Position numbers and translations under genes: made by a program. This document shows positions 18,196-28,366 of a DNA stretch of 64,000 bases, piece by piece. The stretch covers positions 4,154,001 to 4,218,000 of the forward strand of contig CAWAHD010000002.1 in NCBI GenBank assembly GCA_963781785.1. Reading direction: 5' to 3'. The first letter of the stretch is position 1, and the number at the start of each line of letters is the position of its first letter. Below the pieces are notes generated by a model that saw only the letters and a list, made by a program, of their open reading frames with translations, was not told the origin of the DNA and did not search any database. Source of the stretch: CAWAHD01 sp963781785. Lineage in GTDB: Bacteria > Planctomycetota > Planctomycetia > Isosphaerales > Isosphaeraceae.

Positions 18196-21100
18196 GTGCT
18201 CTCACGCTTTTTCATCGATCGACCGATCTTCGCGACGGTTCTCTCCGTCGTCATCACCTTGATCGGTGCGATCGCGTACAGGTTCTGGCTGCCGGTCGCC
18301 CAGTATCCCCGGATCACGCCGCCCGGAGTGGCGGTGACCATCAATTACCCGGGGGCAAGCGCTCAGGTGGTGGCGGATACGGTGGCAGCCGTGATCGAGC
18401 AACAGGTCAACGGCGTCGCAGGGATGCTCTACATGTCCTCGCAGATGGGCAACGACGGCTCGTACACACTGACGGTGACCTTCGATATCGGCACCGACGT
18501 CAACTCGGCGCTCGTGATGGTGCAGAACCGCGTGGCGCTGGCCATGCCGCAGTTGCCAACCCAGGTGCAGAACCAGGGGATCACGATCCGCAAGAAAACC
18601 CCTGATATCTTGATGATGGTCAACCTGCTTTCGCCGGACGGCCGCTACAACGACATTTACCTGAGCAACTTCGCCACGATCTACATCAAAGACGAGCTGC
18701 TGCGCGTGTACGGGGTGTCGGACATCAACTACATGGGCCAGCGCAACTACTCGATCCGCATCTGGCTGGACCCGCAGAAGCTGTCGGCCCGTAGCCTGAC
18801 GGCCATGGATGTGGCCGCCGCCATCCGGAGCGAGAACGCGGATGCACCGGCCGGACAAGTCGGCCAGATGCCAGTCTCCGGGCGACAGCCGTTCCAGTTT
18901 CCGGTCGATACGCTGGGCCGGCTTACCGAGCCCGAGCAGTTTGGGTCGATCGTCGTCAAGGCCACCAGCCCACGTCAATCACACGAGCCGGCGACCGCGA
19001 TTGTCCGCCTTCGCGACGTCGCGCAGATCGAGCTCGGTGCCCAGAACTACAACCAGTCTTGCACCTTCGATGGCCATCAGTCCGTAGGCCTGAGCATCTA
19101 CCAGCTTCCTGGAACCAATGCGCTCGACGTCGCCAACCGCGTGCGAGCCAAGATGGAGGAGCTCAAAACCCGCTTTCCCGACGGGGTGGATTATGACATC
19201 GCCTACGACACAACCCCCTACATCAGCGAGTCGATCTCGGAGGTCGGCTGGACGCTGATCACTGCGGTCATCCTGGTCGGCATCGTTGTGCTGGTCTTCC
19301 TGCAAGACTGGAAGGCCATGATCCTGCCCATGATCGATGTGCCCGTCTCCTTGATCGGCACGGGCGCGGTCATGGCGGCGATGGGGTTTTCGCTCAACAT
19401 CCTCACCTTGTTCGGCCTGGTGCTGGCGATCGGCATCGTGGTCGACGATGCCATCGTGGTGCTGGAGAACACCGAGCGGATGATCGCCAAAGGGCTGGAT
19501 GCCCGTACCGCCACGATCAAGGCCATGGAGGAGATCACCGGCCCGATCCTGGCCATCACTCTGGCGCTCTGCTCGGTGTTCGTGCCGTGCTGCTTCCTTG
19601 GAGGCATCACCGGCCAATTTTTTCGCCAGTTCGCGGTGACGATCGCGGTCTCAACGATCATCTCGGCCATCAACGCCCTGACCATGACGCCGTCACGTGC
19701 GGTCTTGATCTTCAAGACCGAGGAAGGAAGCCACGGGCATGAGTTCAAGCGGGAAGCCTTGCCCTGGTGGTTCTTCGGAGCGGCCGGCGGAGTGCTGGCC
19801 GTCGCGTACGGGCCGTTCTACCTGGCCGGGCGGTTGGGCCTGCCCGGCACAACCGGGGGTGAGGCCGGCGCGTTTGAAGCCGCCAAGCGGATGCCCTGGA
19901 CTGCCATCGCTCTCTACTTCGCCATGGGCGCGGTGGCCGGGGCACCGATCGGCTGGATCATCATCCGGCCGGTCAACGCCGTACTGGGGTGGCTGTTCAA
20001 GGGCTTCAATCGCCTCTTCGACGGGCTTACTCATGTATATAGCTGGATGATTGGCAAGCTGCTCAAGATCAGCGCGGTCGTACTCCTCGTGTACGGCTGC
20101 CTGGTGGTGGTGACCTACTGGGTCTTCCAGCAGGCGCCGACGGGCTTCATTCCGCAGCAAGACCAGGGCCGGTTGATCGTGAACGTCCAGTTGCCCGACT
20201 CCGCGTCGCTGTTGCGCACCAAGGATGCCATGAAGCTCGTCGAACAGATCACCCACGAGGACCCGGGCGTGAACCACACGGTCACGATCTCGGGATTGTC
20301 GTTTCTCTTGCAGTCGAACGCCTCCAACTTCGGATCGATGTTCGTCGTGCTCAAGCCATTCAGCGAGCGGAGGGCCCCCGGTCTGCATGCCGAGGACATC
20401 ATGGCCCGGCTCATTCCAGAGTTCAGGAAACGGGTCAAGGATGCCAAGGTCAGCGTGCGCAATTCCTCGCCGATCCCCGGCCTCGGCGTCGCCGGCGGCT
20501 TCAAGATCATGATCGAGGACCGGGGAGGCCGTGGCCTCGCGGACCTGCAAGAGGAAACCGACCGAGTGATCGGCCGCACGGCTTCCAGGAAGGCCGATTC
20601 GGCGAGCCTCCACGAGGCGACAAAGAATGCCGGCAAGGCGGCCGTGGCAGCCGGCCGGGTAGAGCAATCCCAGGCACCGCGGCCGCTGACCGGTCTTTCC
20701 GCCATTTCCGGTCTATCTGATGTGGCGACCGGGTTCCGCTCCAACGCGCCCCAGATCTACCTGGACATCGACCGCGAGAAGGCCGTGGCGCTGGGAGTGT
20801 CGTTCGATGACGTGAATCAGACCTTGTCGATGTGCATGGGCTCGCTTTACGTCAACAGCTTCAACCGGTTTGGCCGCCATTGGCAAGTCACCGTGCAGGC
20901 CGAGGGTCAATACCGCGACCGGGTCGAGGGCCTCAATTTGCTGCAGGTCCGGAACAAGTGGGGGGAAATGGTCCCCCTGGGCACTCTGGTCAACGTGAAC
21001 GACGTCAAGAGTAATCGCGGCGGTCCGATCACCGTCACCCGCTATAACCTGTACACAGCTTCGTCCATCACCGGGAACATACGACCGGGGTTCAGCTCCG

Positions 21101-21963
21101 GGCAAGCTATCGCCACGATCAGCGAGACGGCCGCCGAGAGCCTGCCAATATCCATGAAGGCGGACTGGACCGAGTTGATGTTCATTCAGATCCGGGCGGC
21201 AGAAAAGAACCCGGCCTTGTACGTCTTCGCGCTGGCGGTTGTGAGCGTGTTCCTGGCACTCGCGGCCCTGTACGAGAGCTGGGCGCTGCCCTTGGCGGTG
21301 ATCCTGGTGGTGCCGATGTGCCTGTTGTGCTCCGTGACCGGAGTACGGTACACGAATCGAGACGTCAACATTTTTGTGCAAATCGGTTTGGTGGTGCTGG
21401 TGGGTCTGGCGTGCAAGAATGCCATCCTGATCGTCGAGTACGCCAAGCAGAAGCGCCTCGAGGGCTGGTCGCGCGCCGATGCGACGCGCGAGGCGTGCCG
21501 GCTGCGTTTGCGTCCCATCTTGATGACCTCGTTTGCCTTCATCATCGGCGTGATTCCGCTGGCAGTGGCCGCCGGGGCCGGGGCCGAGATGCGCCGGTCC
21601 CTGGGAATCGCCGTTTTCAGCGGCATGCTCGGCGTGACTCTGTTCGGCATCTTCTTGACGCCGGTCTTCTTCTCCGTGATTCAGGGGCTCTCCGAGACGC
21701 GAGTCTTCACCGCGGGCGCCACCCGCTGGGCCGGCTCCACGATCCTGAGCGGGATGACCGGGGCGGGACTCGGTTACATGCTCGCGCGGGTTGACGTCCT
21801 GCCGGGGTCCTGGGCGGTCGAAGCCTGCGGGACAGCCGGAGCTTTCACCGCCTTGCTCGTCCTCGGCTTGCACCGGTTGATCCGGCATCCGGCCTCCGAT
21901 CAAGCTCAGGCGCAATCCACCTCCGAGGATAAGGTGCTCAAGGGCGGAGATGATCCACTGTGA
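18196..21963 (+). CDS. RND multidrug efflux permease (HAE1/AcrB type), first of a pair
   Basis: 1,255 residues; GTG 18196 gives the canonical LSRFFIDRPIFA N-terminus. Proton-relay residues are present: the Asp pair in IVVDDAIVVLEN (TM4) and the Lys in GLACKNAILIVEYA (TM10). It is about 200 residues longer than AcrB. An insert after the first six-helix domain (from SHGHEFKREALPWW to GWLFKGFNRLFDG) carries two extra hydrophobic segments, a second hydrophilic insert lies near residue 800, and a C-terminal extension has two more hydrophobic stretches. Couples proton influx to export of amphiphilic drugs or metabolites from the periplasm. Confidence 0.93.
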   Translation: MLSRFFIDRPIFATVLSVVITLIGAIAYRFWLPVAQYPRITPPGVAVTINYPGASAQVVADTVAAVIEQQVNGVAGMLYMSSQMGNDGSYTLTVTFDIGTDVNSALVMVQNRVALAMPQLPTQVQNQGITIRKKTPDILMMVNLLSPDGRYNDIYLSNFATIYIKDELLRVYGVSDINYMGQRNYSIRIWLDPQKLSARSLTAMDVAAAIRSENADAPAGQVGQMPVSGRQPFQFPVDTLGRLTEPEQFGSIVVKATSPRQSHEPATAIVRLRDVAQIELGAQNYNQSCTFDGHQSVGLSIYQLPGTNALDVANRVRAKMEELKTRFPDGVDYDIAYDTTPYISESISEVGWTLITAVILVGIVVLVFLQDWKAMILPMIDVPVSLIGTGAVMAAMGFSLNILTLFGLVLAIGIVVDDAIVVLENTERMIAKGLDARTATIKAMEEITGPILAITLALCSVFVPCCFLGGITGQFFRQFAVTIAVSTIISAINALTMTPSRAVLIFKTEEGSHGHEFKREALPWWFFGAAGGVLAVAYGPFYLAGRLGLPGTTGGEAGAFEAAKRMPWTAIALYFAMGAVAGAPIGWIIIRPVNAVLGWLFKGFNRLFDGLTHVYSWMIGKLLKISAVVLLVYGCLVVVTYWVFQQAPTGFIPQQDQGRLIVNVQLPDSASLLRTKDAMKLVEQITHEDPGVNHTVTISGLSFLLQSNASNFGSMFVVLKPFSERRAPGLHAEDIMARLIPEFRKRVKDAKVSVRNSSPIPGLGVAGGFKIMIEDRGGRGLADLQEETDRVIGRTASRKADSASLHEATKNAGKAAVAAGRVEQSQAPRPLTGLSAISGLSDVATGFRSNAPQIYLDIDREKAVALGVSFDDVNQTLSMCMGSLYVNSFNRFGRHWQVTVQAEGQYRDRVEGLNLLQVRNKWGEMVPLGTLVNVNDVKSNRGGPITVTRYNLYTASSITGNIRPGFSSGQAIATISETAAESLPISMKADWTELMFIQIRAAEKNPALYVFALAVVSVFLALAALYESWALPLAVILVVPMCLLCSVTGVRYTNRDVNIFVQIGLVVLVGLACKNAILIVEYAKQKRLEGWSRADATREACRLRLRPILMTSFAFIIGVIPLAVAAGAGAEMRRSLGIAVFSGMLGVTLFGIFLTPVFFSVIQGLSETRVFTAGATRWAGSTILSGMTGAGLGYMLARVDVLPGSWAVEACGTAGAFTALLVLGLHRLIRHPASDQAQAQSTSEDKVLKGGDDPL

Positions 21964-24900
21964 TTTCGCGCTTCTTCATCGACCGGCCGGTTTTTGCCAT
22001 CGTCCTCTCGGTGGTGTTCGTCGTCGCGGGTGGAGTGGCCGTATTCACCCTGCCCGTCGCGCAATATCCCGATGTGACCCCGCCCACAGTGCTCGTGACG
22101 GCGTTCTATCCGGGGGCCAACGCCCAGACCGTGCGGAACACCGTGGCCGCACCGATCGAGGAGCAGGTCAGCGGCGTCGAGAACATGATGTACATGTCCT
22201 CGCAGTGCACCAACGACGGCGCCTACACCCTGACCGTGACCTTCCGGTTAGGGGTCAATACCGACATGGCGCAGGTGCTGGTGCAGAACCGCGTTTCACT
22301 CGCCTTGCCGGTCATTCCGCCCCTGGTGCAGAACGAGGGCATCAGCGTCAAGAAGATGTCGCCGAACACGCTGATGATCGTCAACCTGATCTCGCCGGAC
22401 GGCCGGTACGACAGCACCTTCTTGAGCAACTACGCGACGATCTACATCAAGGACGAGCTGGGGCGGCTCCGCGGCGTGGCGGGCATCACCTATCTGGGTC
22501 AGCGCGACTATAGCCTCCGTGCCTGGCTCGATCCCCAGAAAATGGCGTCGCTCAATTTGAGCGCGACCGACGTCATCACCGCCATCAGTCAGCAGAACTT
22601 GCAAGTTGCCGCCGGCCAGATCGGCCAGCAGCCTTCGACCCGCGGCCAGCAATTTCAGCTCACCATCAACACCCTGGGCCGGCTGGTCGAGCCGGAGCAG
22701 TTCGGCGCCATCATTCTCAAGGCCGGCAATCAGTCGCAGCAGATGCCGGCGTCGCCGGGGGGCTCGGCCGGCCAGGGAGGCCAGGGCCAGGGCGGGCAGA
22801 CCGCCGAGCCCGCCGAGGGCGACGCGTCCGCTCAGGGCAGCGCCGGCACACAGGGGACCCCATTGCCGCAGGCGCCCGGAATCGTCCGGCTTCGCGATGT
22901 GGCACGCGTCGAGCTGGGATCGCGGCAGTATGACCAGTCGTGCACCCTCGACGGCCGCCCGTCCGTGGCGATCTCCATCTACCAGTTGTCCGACTCGAAT
23001 GCACTCGAGACCGCCGATGGCGTGTACGACAAGATGAAAGAGCTGAAGACACGCTTTCCCGATGGCCTCGATTACCAGATCGTCTACGACACAACGCCCT
23101 TCATCAGCGAGTCGGTCTTCGAAGTCGGCTGGACGCTGTTCGACGCCGTCATCCTGGTCGGCATCGTCGTGCTCTTCTTCTTGCAGGACTGGAAGGCCAT
23201 GATCCTGCCGATGATCGACGTGCCCGTCTCCCTGATCGGCACCTTCGCGATCATGAAGGCCATGGGCTTTTCGCTCAACAACCTGACCTTGTTCGGACTG
23301 GTGCTGGCAATCGGCATCGTGGTCGATGACGCCATCGTGGTGCTGGAGAATATCGAGCGGCTGATTGCGACCGGGCTGGATTCCAGGACTGCCACGATCA
23401 AGGCCATGGAGGAGATCACCGGCCCGGTCCTGGCCATCACTCTGGTGCTTTCCGCGGTGTTCGTGCCGTGCTGTTTCCTGGGGGGGATCACCGGGCAGTT
23501 TTTTCTCCAGTTCGCAGTGACGATCGCGGTCTCGACGATCATCTCGGCCGTCAACGCCCTCACGATGACGCCGTCACGCGCCGTCCTGATCTTCAAGACC
23601 GAGGAAGGGAGCCACGGTCACGAGCTCAAGCGAGAAGCCTTGCCCTGGTGGATCTTCGCGGTGGTGGCCGGAGGCCTCGTAGCCTGGTACGGGCCAGACT
23701 ACCTGGCCGGCCGGTTTGGGATCCCCGGCGTTCCAGCGGGCGCTGCCGAAGCGCCCGAGGCGGTCAAGCGATTATCCTGGACGGCCATCGCTACCTACTT
23801 CGCCGTGGGTGCGGTCATCGGGGGAGTGATCGGCAAGATCATCATCGGGCCCGTGAACGCCGTGCTGGGGTGGCTGTTCAAGGGCTTCAACCGCCTGTTC
23901 GACCGGATGACCGCGGTTTACGGCCGGACCGTCAGCGGCGTGCTCCGCCTGAGCACGCTCGTGCTCGTGGGCTACGCCGGCCTGCTGGTGCTCACGTACT
24001 GGCAGTTCGTGCACGCGCCCACGGGATTCATTCCCCAGCAGGACAAAGGCTATCTGCTCCTGAACGTGCAATTGCCCGATTCGGCCGCGGTCGAGCGCAC
24101 CCAACGTGTCATGGCAACCATCGAAAAGCTGGCGCTTTCAACGCCCGGGGTCAAGCATACGGTCGGCGTTTCGGGCCAGTCGCTGCTCTTGAACGCCAAC
24201 GCCCCCAACCTGGGCTCGATGTACGTCATGCTCGAGGAGTTTTCGCATCGGCGCGGCCCCGAGCTGACGGCCGACGCCATTGCCGCAGAGCTGAAAGAGC
24301 GTTGTCAGCGTGAGGTGCGCGCGGCAATCGTGTCCGTCTTCGGAGCACCGCCGATCGATGGGCTGGGCACGACCGGCGGCTTCAAGCTCATCATCGAGGA
24401 TCGCGGCAATCTCGGGCTGGAGTACTTGCAGCGGGTCAGCGATCAGATCGTGGAGCGGGGCAGGAAGACGCCTGGCCTCTCCGGGCTGTTCAACAGCTCC
24501 CGCGCGAACACGCCGTGGTTGTACCTCGACATCGACCGGACCAAATGCGTGGCCCTGGGCGTGCCGGTCAGCGAGCTTTTCAACACGCTCCAGGTGTACC
24601 TGGGCTCTTACTACGTCAACAATTTCAACGAGTTCGGCCGGTCGTGGCAGGTGAACATCCAGGCCGACCATCAATTCCGTGGCGACGTCGACGACATCGG
24701 GCAGCTTCAGGTGCGGAACAACCAGGGGCAGATGATCCGGCTGGCCACGCTCCTGGACGTGAGGAACACCAGCGGGCCGGTGATGGTAATGCGCTACAAT
24801 ATGTACTCTTCCACGGCCATCACCGGCAACCCTGCGCCGGGAACCAGCTCGGGCGAGGCCATCAAGCTCATGCAGGAGATTGCCGACCAGGAATTGCCGC

Positions 24901-25490
24901 GGTCCATGGCTCCGGACTGGACCGAGATCGCGTACATGCAGCTTCAGGCAGGCAACACGGCAACGGGCGTCTTTGCGCTGGCGGTTGTCTTCGTTTTCCT
25001 GGTGCTGGCAGCCCAGTACGAGAGCTGGAAGCTGCCGCTGGCGGTCATCCTGGTCGTGCCCATGTGCCTGCTCTGCTCGCTGGTAGGCGTGCACCTCGCC
25101 CGCCTGGACGTGAGTCTATTCACCCAGATCGGCTTCGTCGTGCTCGTCGGACTGGCGAGCAAGAACGCGATCTTGATCGTCGAGTTCGCCAAGCAGAGCC
25201 AGGAGGCCGGCGTGCCCCGCCGGGAAGCGACACTGGCGGCATGCCGGCTGCGCCTGCGGCCGATCTTGATGACCTCGTTCGCCTTCATCTTTGGCGTTGT
25301 GCCGCTCGTTCTTGCCGAGGGGGCCGGCGCCGAGATGCGGCGGTCGCTGGGAACGGCGGTATTCGCCGGCATGCTCGGCGTCACCCTCTTCGGGATCTTC
25401 CTCACGCCCGTCTTCTATTACGTCATCCAGTGGTTCGGCAGCGCGAAGCCGGAACAGGCTCATTCGAAGGCCGCTGAGAACTCGTTGTAG
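21960..25490 (+). CDS. RND multidrug efflux permease (HAE1/AcrB type), second of a pair
   Basis: 1,176 residues; GTG 21960 overlaps the previous stop by four bases (GTGA), indicating translational coupling. N-terminus ISRFFIDRPVFA; TM4 IVVDDAIVVLEN and TM10 GLASKNAILIVEFA keep the proton-relay residues. It shares the two-helix insert with its neighbour (HELKREALPWWIF to WLFKGFNRLFDRM), so the pair arose by tandem duplication after the insert was gained. A Gly/Gln-rich loop (GGSAGQGGQGQGGQ) sits in the first porter loop. One adaptor with two permeases recalls MdtABC, where the two form a heterotrimer; that comparison is inference. Confidence 0.93.
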   Translation: MISRFFIDRPVFAIVLSVVFVVAGGVAVFTLPVAQYPDVTPPTVLVTAFYPGANAQTVRNTVAAPIEEQVSGVENMMYMSSQCTNDGAYTLTVTFRLGVNTDMAQVLVQNRVSLALPVIPPLVQNEGISVKKMSPNTLMIVNLISPDGRYDSTFLSNYATIYIKDELGRLRGVAGITYLGQRDYSLRAWLDPQKMASLNLSATDVITAISQQNLQVAAGQIGQQPSTRGQQFQLTINTLGRLVEPEQFGAIILKAGNQSQQMPASPGGSAGQGGQGQGGQTAEPAEGDASAQGSAGTQGTPLPQAPGIVRLRDVARVELGSRQYDQSCTLDGRPSVAISIYQLSDSNALETADGVYDKMKELKTRFPDGLDYQIVYDTTPFISESVFEVGWTLFDAVILVGIVVLFFLQDWKAMILPMIDVPVSLIGTFAIMKAMGFSLNNLTLFGLVLAIGIVVDDAIVVLENIERLIATGLDSRTATIKAMEEITGPVLAITLVLSAVFVPCCFLGGITGQFFLQFAVTIAVSTIISAVNALTMTPSRAVLIFKTEEGSHGHELKREALPWWIFAVVAGGLVAWYGPDYLAGRFGIPGVPAGAAEAPEAVKRLSWTAIATYFAVGAVIGGVIGKIIIGPVNAVLGWLFKGFNRLFDRMTAVYGRTVSGVLRLSTLVLVGYAGLLVLTYWQFVHAPTGFIPQQDKGYLLLNVQLPDSAAVERTQRVMATIEKLALSTPGVKHTVGVSGQSLLLNANAPNLGSMYVMLEEFSHRRGPELTADAIAAELKERCQREVRAAIVSVFGAPPIDGLGTTGGFKLIIEDRGNLGLEYLQRVSDQIVERGRKTPGLSGLFNSSRANTPWLYLDIDRTKCVALGVPVSELFNTLQVYLGSYYVNNFNEFGRSWQVNIQADHQFRGDVDDIGQLQVRNNQGQMIRLATLLDVRNTSGPVMVMRYNMYSSTAITGNPAPGTSSGEAIKLMQEIADQELPRSMAPDWTEIAYMQLQAGNTATGVFALAVVFVFLVLAAQYESWKLPLAVILVVPMCLLCSLVGVHLARLDVSLFTQIGFVVLVGLASKNAILIVEFAKQSQEAGVPRREATLAACRLRLRPILMTSFAFIFGVVPLVLAEGAGAEMRRSLGTAVFAGMLGVTLFGIFLTPVFYYVIQWFGSAKPEQAHSKAAENSL

Positions 25491-25502
25491 ACCGGTTTCG
25501 CG

Positions 25503-26661
25503 TCACGGCTTCCCCGGGTCCCAGATCGTCGCCGCCAGGTAACGCTCGGGGCGCGATTGGTCGTGAAAATAATAGACGGCCGCGACCTTGCCATCCGGCC
25601 GCACGACCGACCGGACGTAGCCCAAGTCGCGGCTGGCGCCATCGTCGCGCAGCGTGATCGCTCCGCTCCAGGTCTTCCCGCCGTCGTTGCTCAACCGCCC
25701 ATAGATGCCGAAGGGTTGTGCGCGATCCGTAGATGAGGCAAAGCCGGCCGCCTTTGAGCCGCATCAGGCTGGGCGGATTGCCCTCGCCCGTGTCGGGCTC
25801 GGGCCTGGTCAGAAACGACCAGGATCGGCCGTCATCGTGCGAGCCGTAGGCATCGATCCAGCTCTTCGGAGGGTCCTGGCGGCGGATGGTTGTGACAAGG
25901 TCCGTCGCGGAGAGTCGCACCGTCGAGGGCATGATGGCATAGCCGGTAGGCTCCGGGCCGATGAACGAGAGGAACTGCCAGGTCAGTCCGCCGTCGGTTG
26001 TGCGGGCACAGAACGGCCGGCCCTCCCGGCCGTTGGCCTTCGATGCCGTCAGGAACAGCGTGCATCGGCCCGGGCCATCGACGACGTAGTCGGTGCGGGC
26101 CATCACCCCCTTCTGGCCGAAGAGCGGCAGCGCGTAGGGGCCCGTCCACGTCTTGCCGCGGTCGTTGGAGTAATAGAACCGTGATTGACCGGCGTTCGTT
26201 TCTTCCATACGCAACGTGAGCGCAAAGTCGGGGTGGTCGAAGTGAATCGGGTCGCGCAACGGCGTGGGCCGTTCCTGGAGAGAGCCCGGCGGCATGAGCC
26301 CATGGCGCATTCCCGGCGTGCCGGCCAAAGCCCCGGGCGGATGAGGCTCTTCGACCCTCCAGGTGATCCCTGCGTCCAGGCTGCGGGCCAGCAGGAACTC
26401 CTCGGGCTGATCGTGATCAATATGGTGAAATGTCCCCCGGTCCTTGTCGTACCCACGGCTGAAACCGACGAGGATCTCATTGCCCCACGACCAGATCCCG
26501 TGGTTGGCAGGCCACCCGGCAAACCGGCCCGCCTCCCGGTAGACGACGACATGCCGTACAACCTGGGGCGGCTCGGCGGCCGGCGCCCGAGCAGCCAGAC
26601 CGGCGATTGCCAGGCCGAACCACGCCAGAGACACGCCGCCCATTCGCCTCCGTCTGTTCAT
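25503..26661 (-). CDS. Exported BNR-repeat sialidase-like protein, frameshifted near the C-terminus
   Basis: Signal peptide (GGVSLAWFGLAIAGLAARAPA) and five Asp-box (SxDxGxTW) repeats: SLDAGITW, SNDRGKTW, TTDGGLTW, SHDDGRSW and SNDGGKTW, the mark of a six-bladed exo-alpha-sialidase-type propeller. The fifth box and the last blade (VVRPDGKVAAVYYFHDQSRP) lie in a different frame from the rest; the switch is at 25717-25728, where adding one GC to the CGCG tract restores GSRxQPFGIYGRLSNDGG. The repaired gene ends at 25503, 12 bp short of the convergent permease stop, whereas the unrepaired frame would run into it. Substrate not certain; many such proteins are not true sialidases. Confidence 0.85.
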
Positions 26662-26707
26662 CGAGCTCCTCGCATCCGGGTCTTTTCGCTGCTTCCGACC
26701 GTCCTTC

Positions 26708-27145
26708 TTATGAGTCGTATTTCTGCCGGTGCCAGGCCAGGTAATCGCCGCCGAGAACGCGAACTGCTACGGGCGGAACGCTGGTGAGAATATAGACCCA
26801 TGAATCGATTTCGTTGCCGTCATCAAGGAAGACGTGGACTTTTTCGCGTCGATATTCGTGAGGCTCGGGATCATCAGGAGCACACTTCTCGTAGTGATCC
26901 AGTATTTGCCACGTGCGCAAAGCGGAGTGAGAGTCGAGCGCATACACTTCACCAAGCACTCTATCCAGGCATCCCTCTCTGAGGAAAACGCCTGGGTAGG
27001 TCCCGAGGTCGTATAACTCACCGTGAATTTGGCCGTTCCCCACATGCGTGGAACAACGGGCCAAATTCGGGTGCGTCCCGTTGATCGGATTCTTCCGAAG
27101 AGTTCCATACACGAACAACAGATCGCCCGGCGATGATGACAACAC
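26708..27145 (-). CDS. Gamma-glutamylcyclotransferase-like (AIG2/GGCT fold) protein
   Basis: 145 residues from GTG 27145 (AAAAAGG about 5 bases ahead); the long open frame up to 27850 is not one protein. The family signature is complete: LLFVYGTLRKNPINGTHPNL (YGTL substrate loop), GELYDLGTYPGVFL, and the catalytic acid region GEVYALD, then IPRLD-equivalent LDHYEKCAPDDPEPHEYRRE and VYIL near the end. GGCT-fold proteins release 5-oxoproline from gamma-glutamyl dipeptides or act on gamma-glutamylamines. Lies 83 bp behind a small membrane protein in the same direction. Confidence 0.85.
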   Translation of the reverse strand: MLSSSPGDLLFVYGTLRKNPINGTHPNLARCSTHVGNGQIHGELYDLGTYPGVFLREGCLDRVLGEVYALDSHSALRTWQILDHYEKCAPDDPEPHEYRREKVHVFLDDGNEIDSWVYILTSVPPVAVRVLGGDYLAWHRQKYDS

Positions 27146-27228
27146 AATCACCTTTTTCTTGACACGGTGTGAAAGCCTTGCAACCAGCTTCGCCAGGTTC
27201 TCGACGCCTTCTTCGCCTTTCGCTCTTC

Positions 27229-27649
27229 TCACACAGGCTTGTCCGGGAGAATGGCCCCAACGATCCCGCCCACGAGCACTCCAAGCCCAAAACCCGCAAA
27301 GATGCCCAGTACCGCCGTGGACTGGAGAGGCGCGTTCCAGATTGGACCAAGAACGGCACCCAGAGCCAGGCCAAAAATCGCCCCGGTAAGGCCCCCGAAC
27401 ACCATCCCTCCGACGACGGATCCAGTCCGGCCGCGGATCTCCTTCGTCCCGAACAGAATCGCCACGAAGGCACCCAGAGCGGCTGCACCACCGACCACTC
27501 GGATGATGAATCGGGCGAGATCCCCGGGCGCCCGAATCAGCGCCAAAATCGAAATGGTGAGTCGCCATCACCATGATTAGCCCCATCACGGTGAAGCCCG
27601 CGAGGGCTCCGACCAAGGCCCTGATGGTGAGGGTGGCAATTCGCTTCAT
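27229..27649 (-). CDS. Glycine-rich multi-helix membrane protein, probably frameshifted
   Basis: The open frame 27546-27229 (TTG start, 105 residues) has three hydrophobic helices rich in Gly and Ala (AAALGAFVAILFG, GSVVGGMVFGGLTGAIFGLA, LGIFAGFGLGVLVGGIVGAI). Immediately upstream in another frame, 27649 to 27530 reads MKRIATLTIRALVGALAGFT then VMGLIMVMA, a further helix. Adding one GC to GGGCGCCCG at 27525-27533 joins them as one protein of about 140 residues (FGADSGAPGDLARF across the junction). Function unknown. Confidence 0.6.
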
Positions 27650-28015
27650 CGGATTCGCCGGGTTCACGGGAGAGGAAACGACCAGGGACAGGAGCTTCGC
27701 CATGAGCTGGTCGATGCCTTCACGGGGGTTTTCGACAATCCAGAGTATGCCAGCGCCTTCCCGCCGTTTCCATGGCGCACGTTCGTCGATTTCGCCCGGA
27801 ACGGCGCAAGTAAATGCCGGCCGAGGGCAACGCCCCGGGATTTGATCCATGTATTGAGCCCGAACGATGACGCTGGCACGAATGACTGCGCAAGCCGGTT
27901 TCCTTTTGACACGGATTTAAAGGCGTGTTCTGATGGCCGTTCCGATCGATCGGGCGAAGTCATCGAGCGAGCGTGCGGCATTTGACCGTTCCCCCCTCAT
28001 TCTTTGGAGGTTGCC

Positions 28016-28366
28016 ATGGGTTGTCCCGTCGTGCATTTTGAGATTGGCTGCCGAGATAAGGCCCGCACCACGTCATTCTTCGGCACGCTCTTTGGCTGGA
28101 CGATCACGGCGTCCGGTCCGGCGTCGATGATCGACACCGGCGCGGGGAGCGGAATCAACGGCCACATCACCGAGCTAGGCCACGAGCCCTTCCACTACGC
28201 CAACTTCTATGTTCAGGTGGATGATATACCGGCCTATCTTGCCAAGGCCGAATCCCTCGGGGGCAAAACGCTCGTTCCGCCGGTGACAATTCCGACCGGC
28301 ACGTTCGCCTGGTTCGCCGATCCCGACGGTACCACCGTTGGGCTCTGGACGCCGAAGTCAGGGTGA
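28016..28366 (+). CDS. VOC-family (glyoxalase/bleomycin-resistance fold) protein
   Basis: 116 residues. ATG 28016 has GGAGG five bases upstream; an ATG-free extension to 28004 is unnecessary. Paired beta-alpha-beta-beta-beta units: VVHFEIGCRDKARTTSFFGT, LFGWTI, FYVQVDDIPAYLAKAESLGG, TFAWFADPDGTTVGLW. Position fits the subgroup of single-domain VOC proteins often annotated as lyases or glyoxalases; metal ligands are only partly evident, so the reaction is open. Confidence 0.85.
   Translation: MGCPVVHFEIGCRDKARTTSFFGTLFGWTITASGPASMIDTGAGSGINGHITELGHEPFHYANFYVQVDDIPAYLAKAESLGGKTLVPPVTIPTGTFAWFADPDGTTVGLWTPKSG

Noticed and set aside
18202..25463. Minus-strand frames of 200-400 residues opposite the RND permeases
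   Set aside because: High-G+C shadows with His/Arg-rich composition; the plus strand carries complete conserved permeases.
27650..27850. A 380-residue fusion of a membrane protein and the cyclotransferase
   Set aside because: The middle of that frame is nonsense relative to the good hydrophobic frame 27546-27229; it arises from two genes sharing an open frame by chance.
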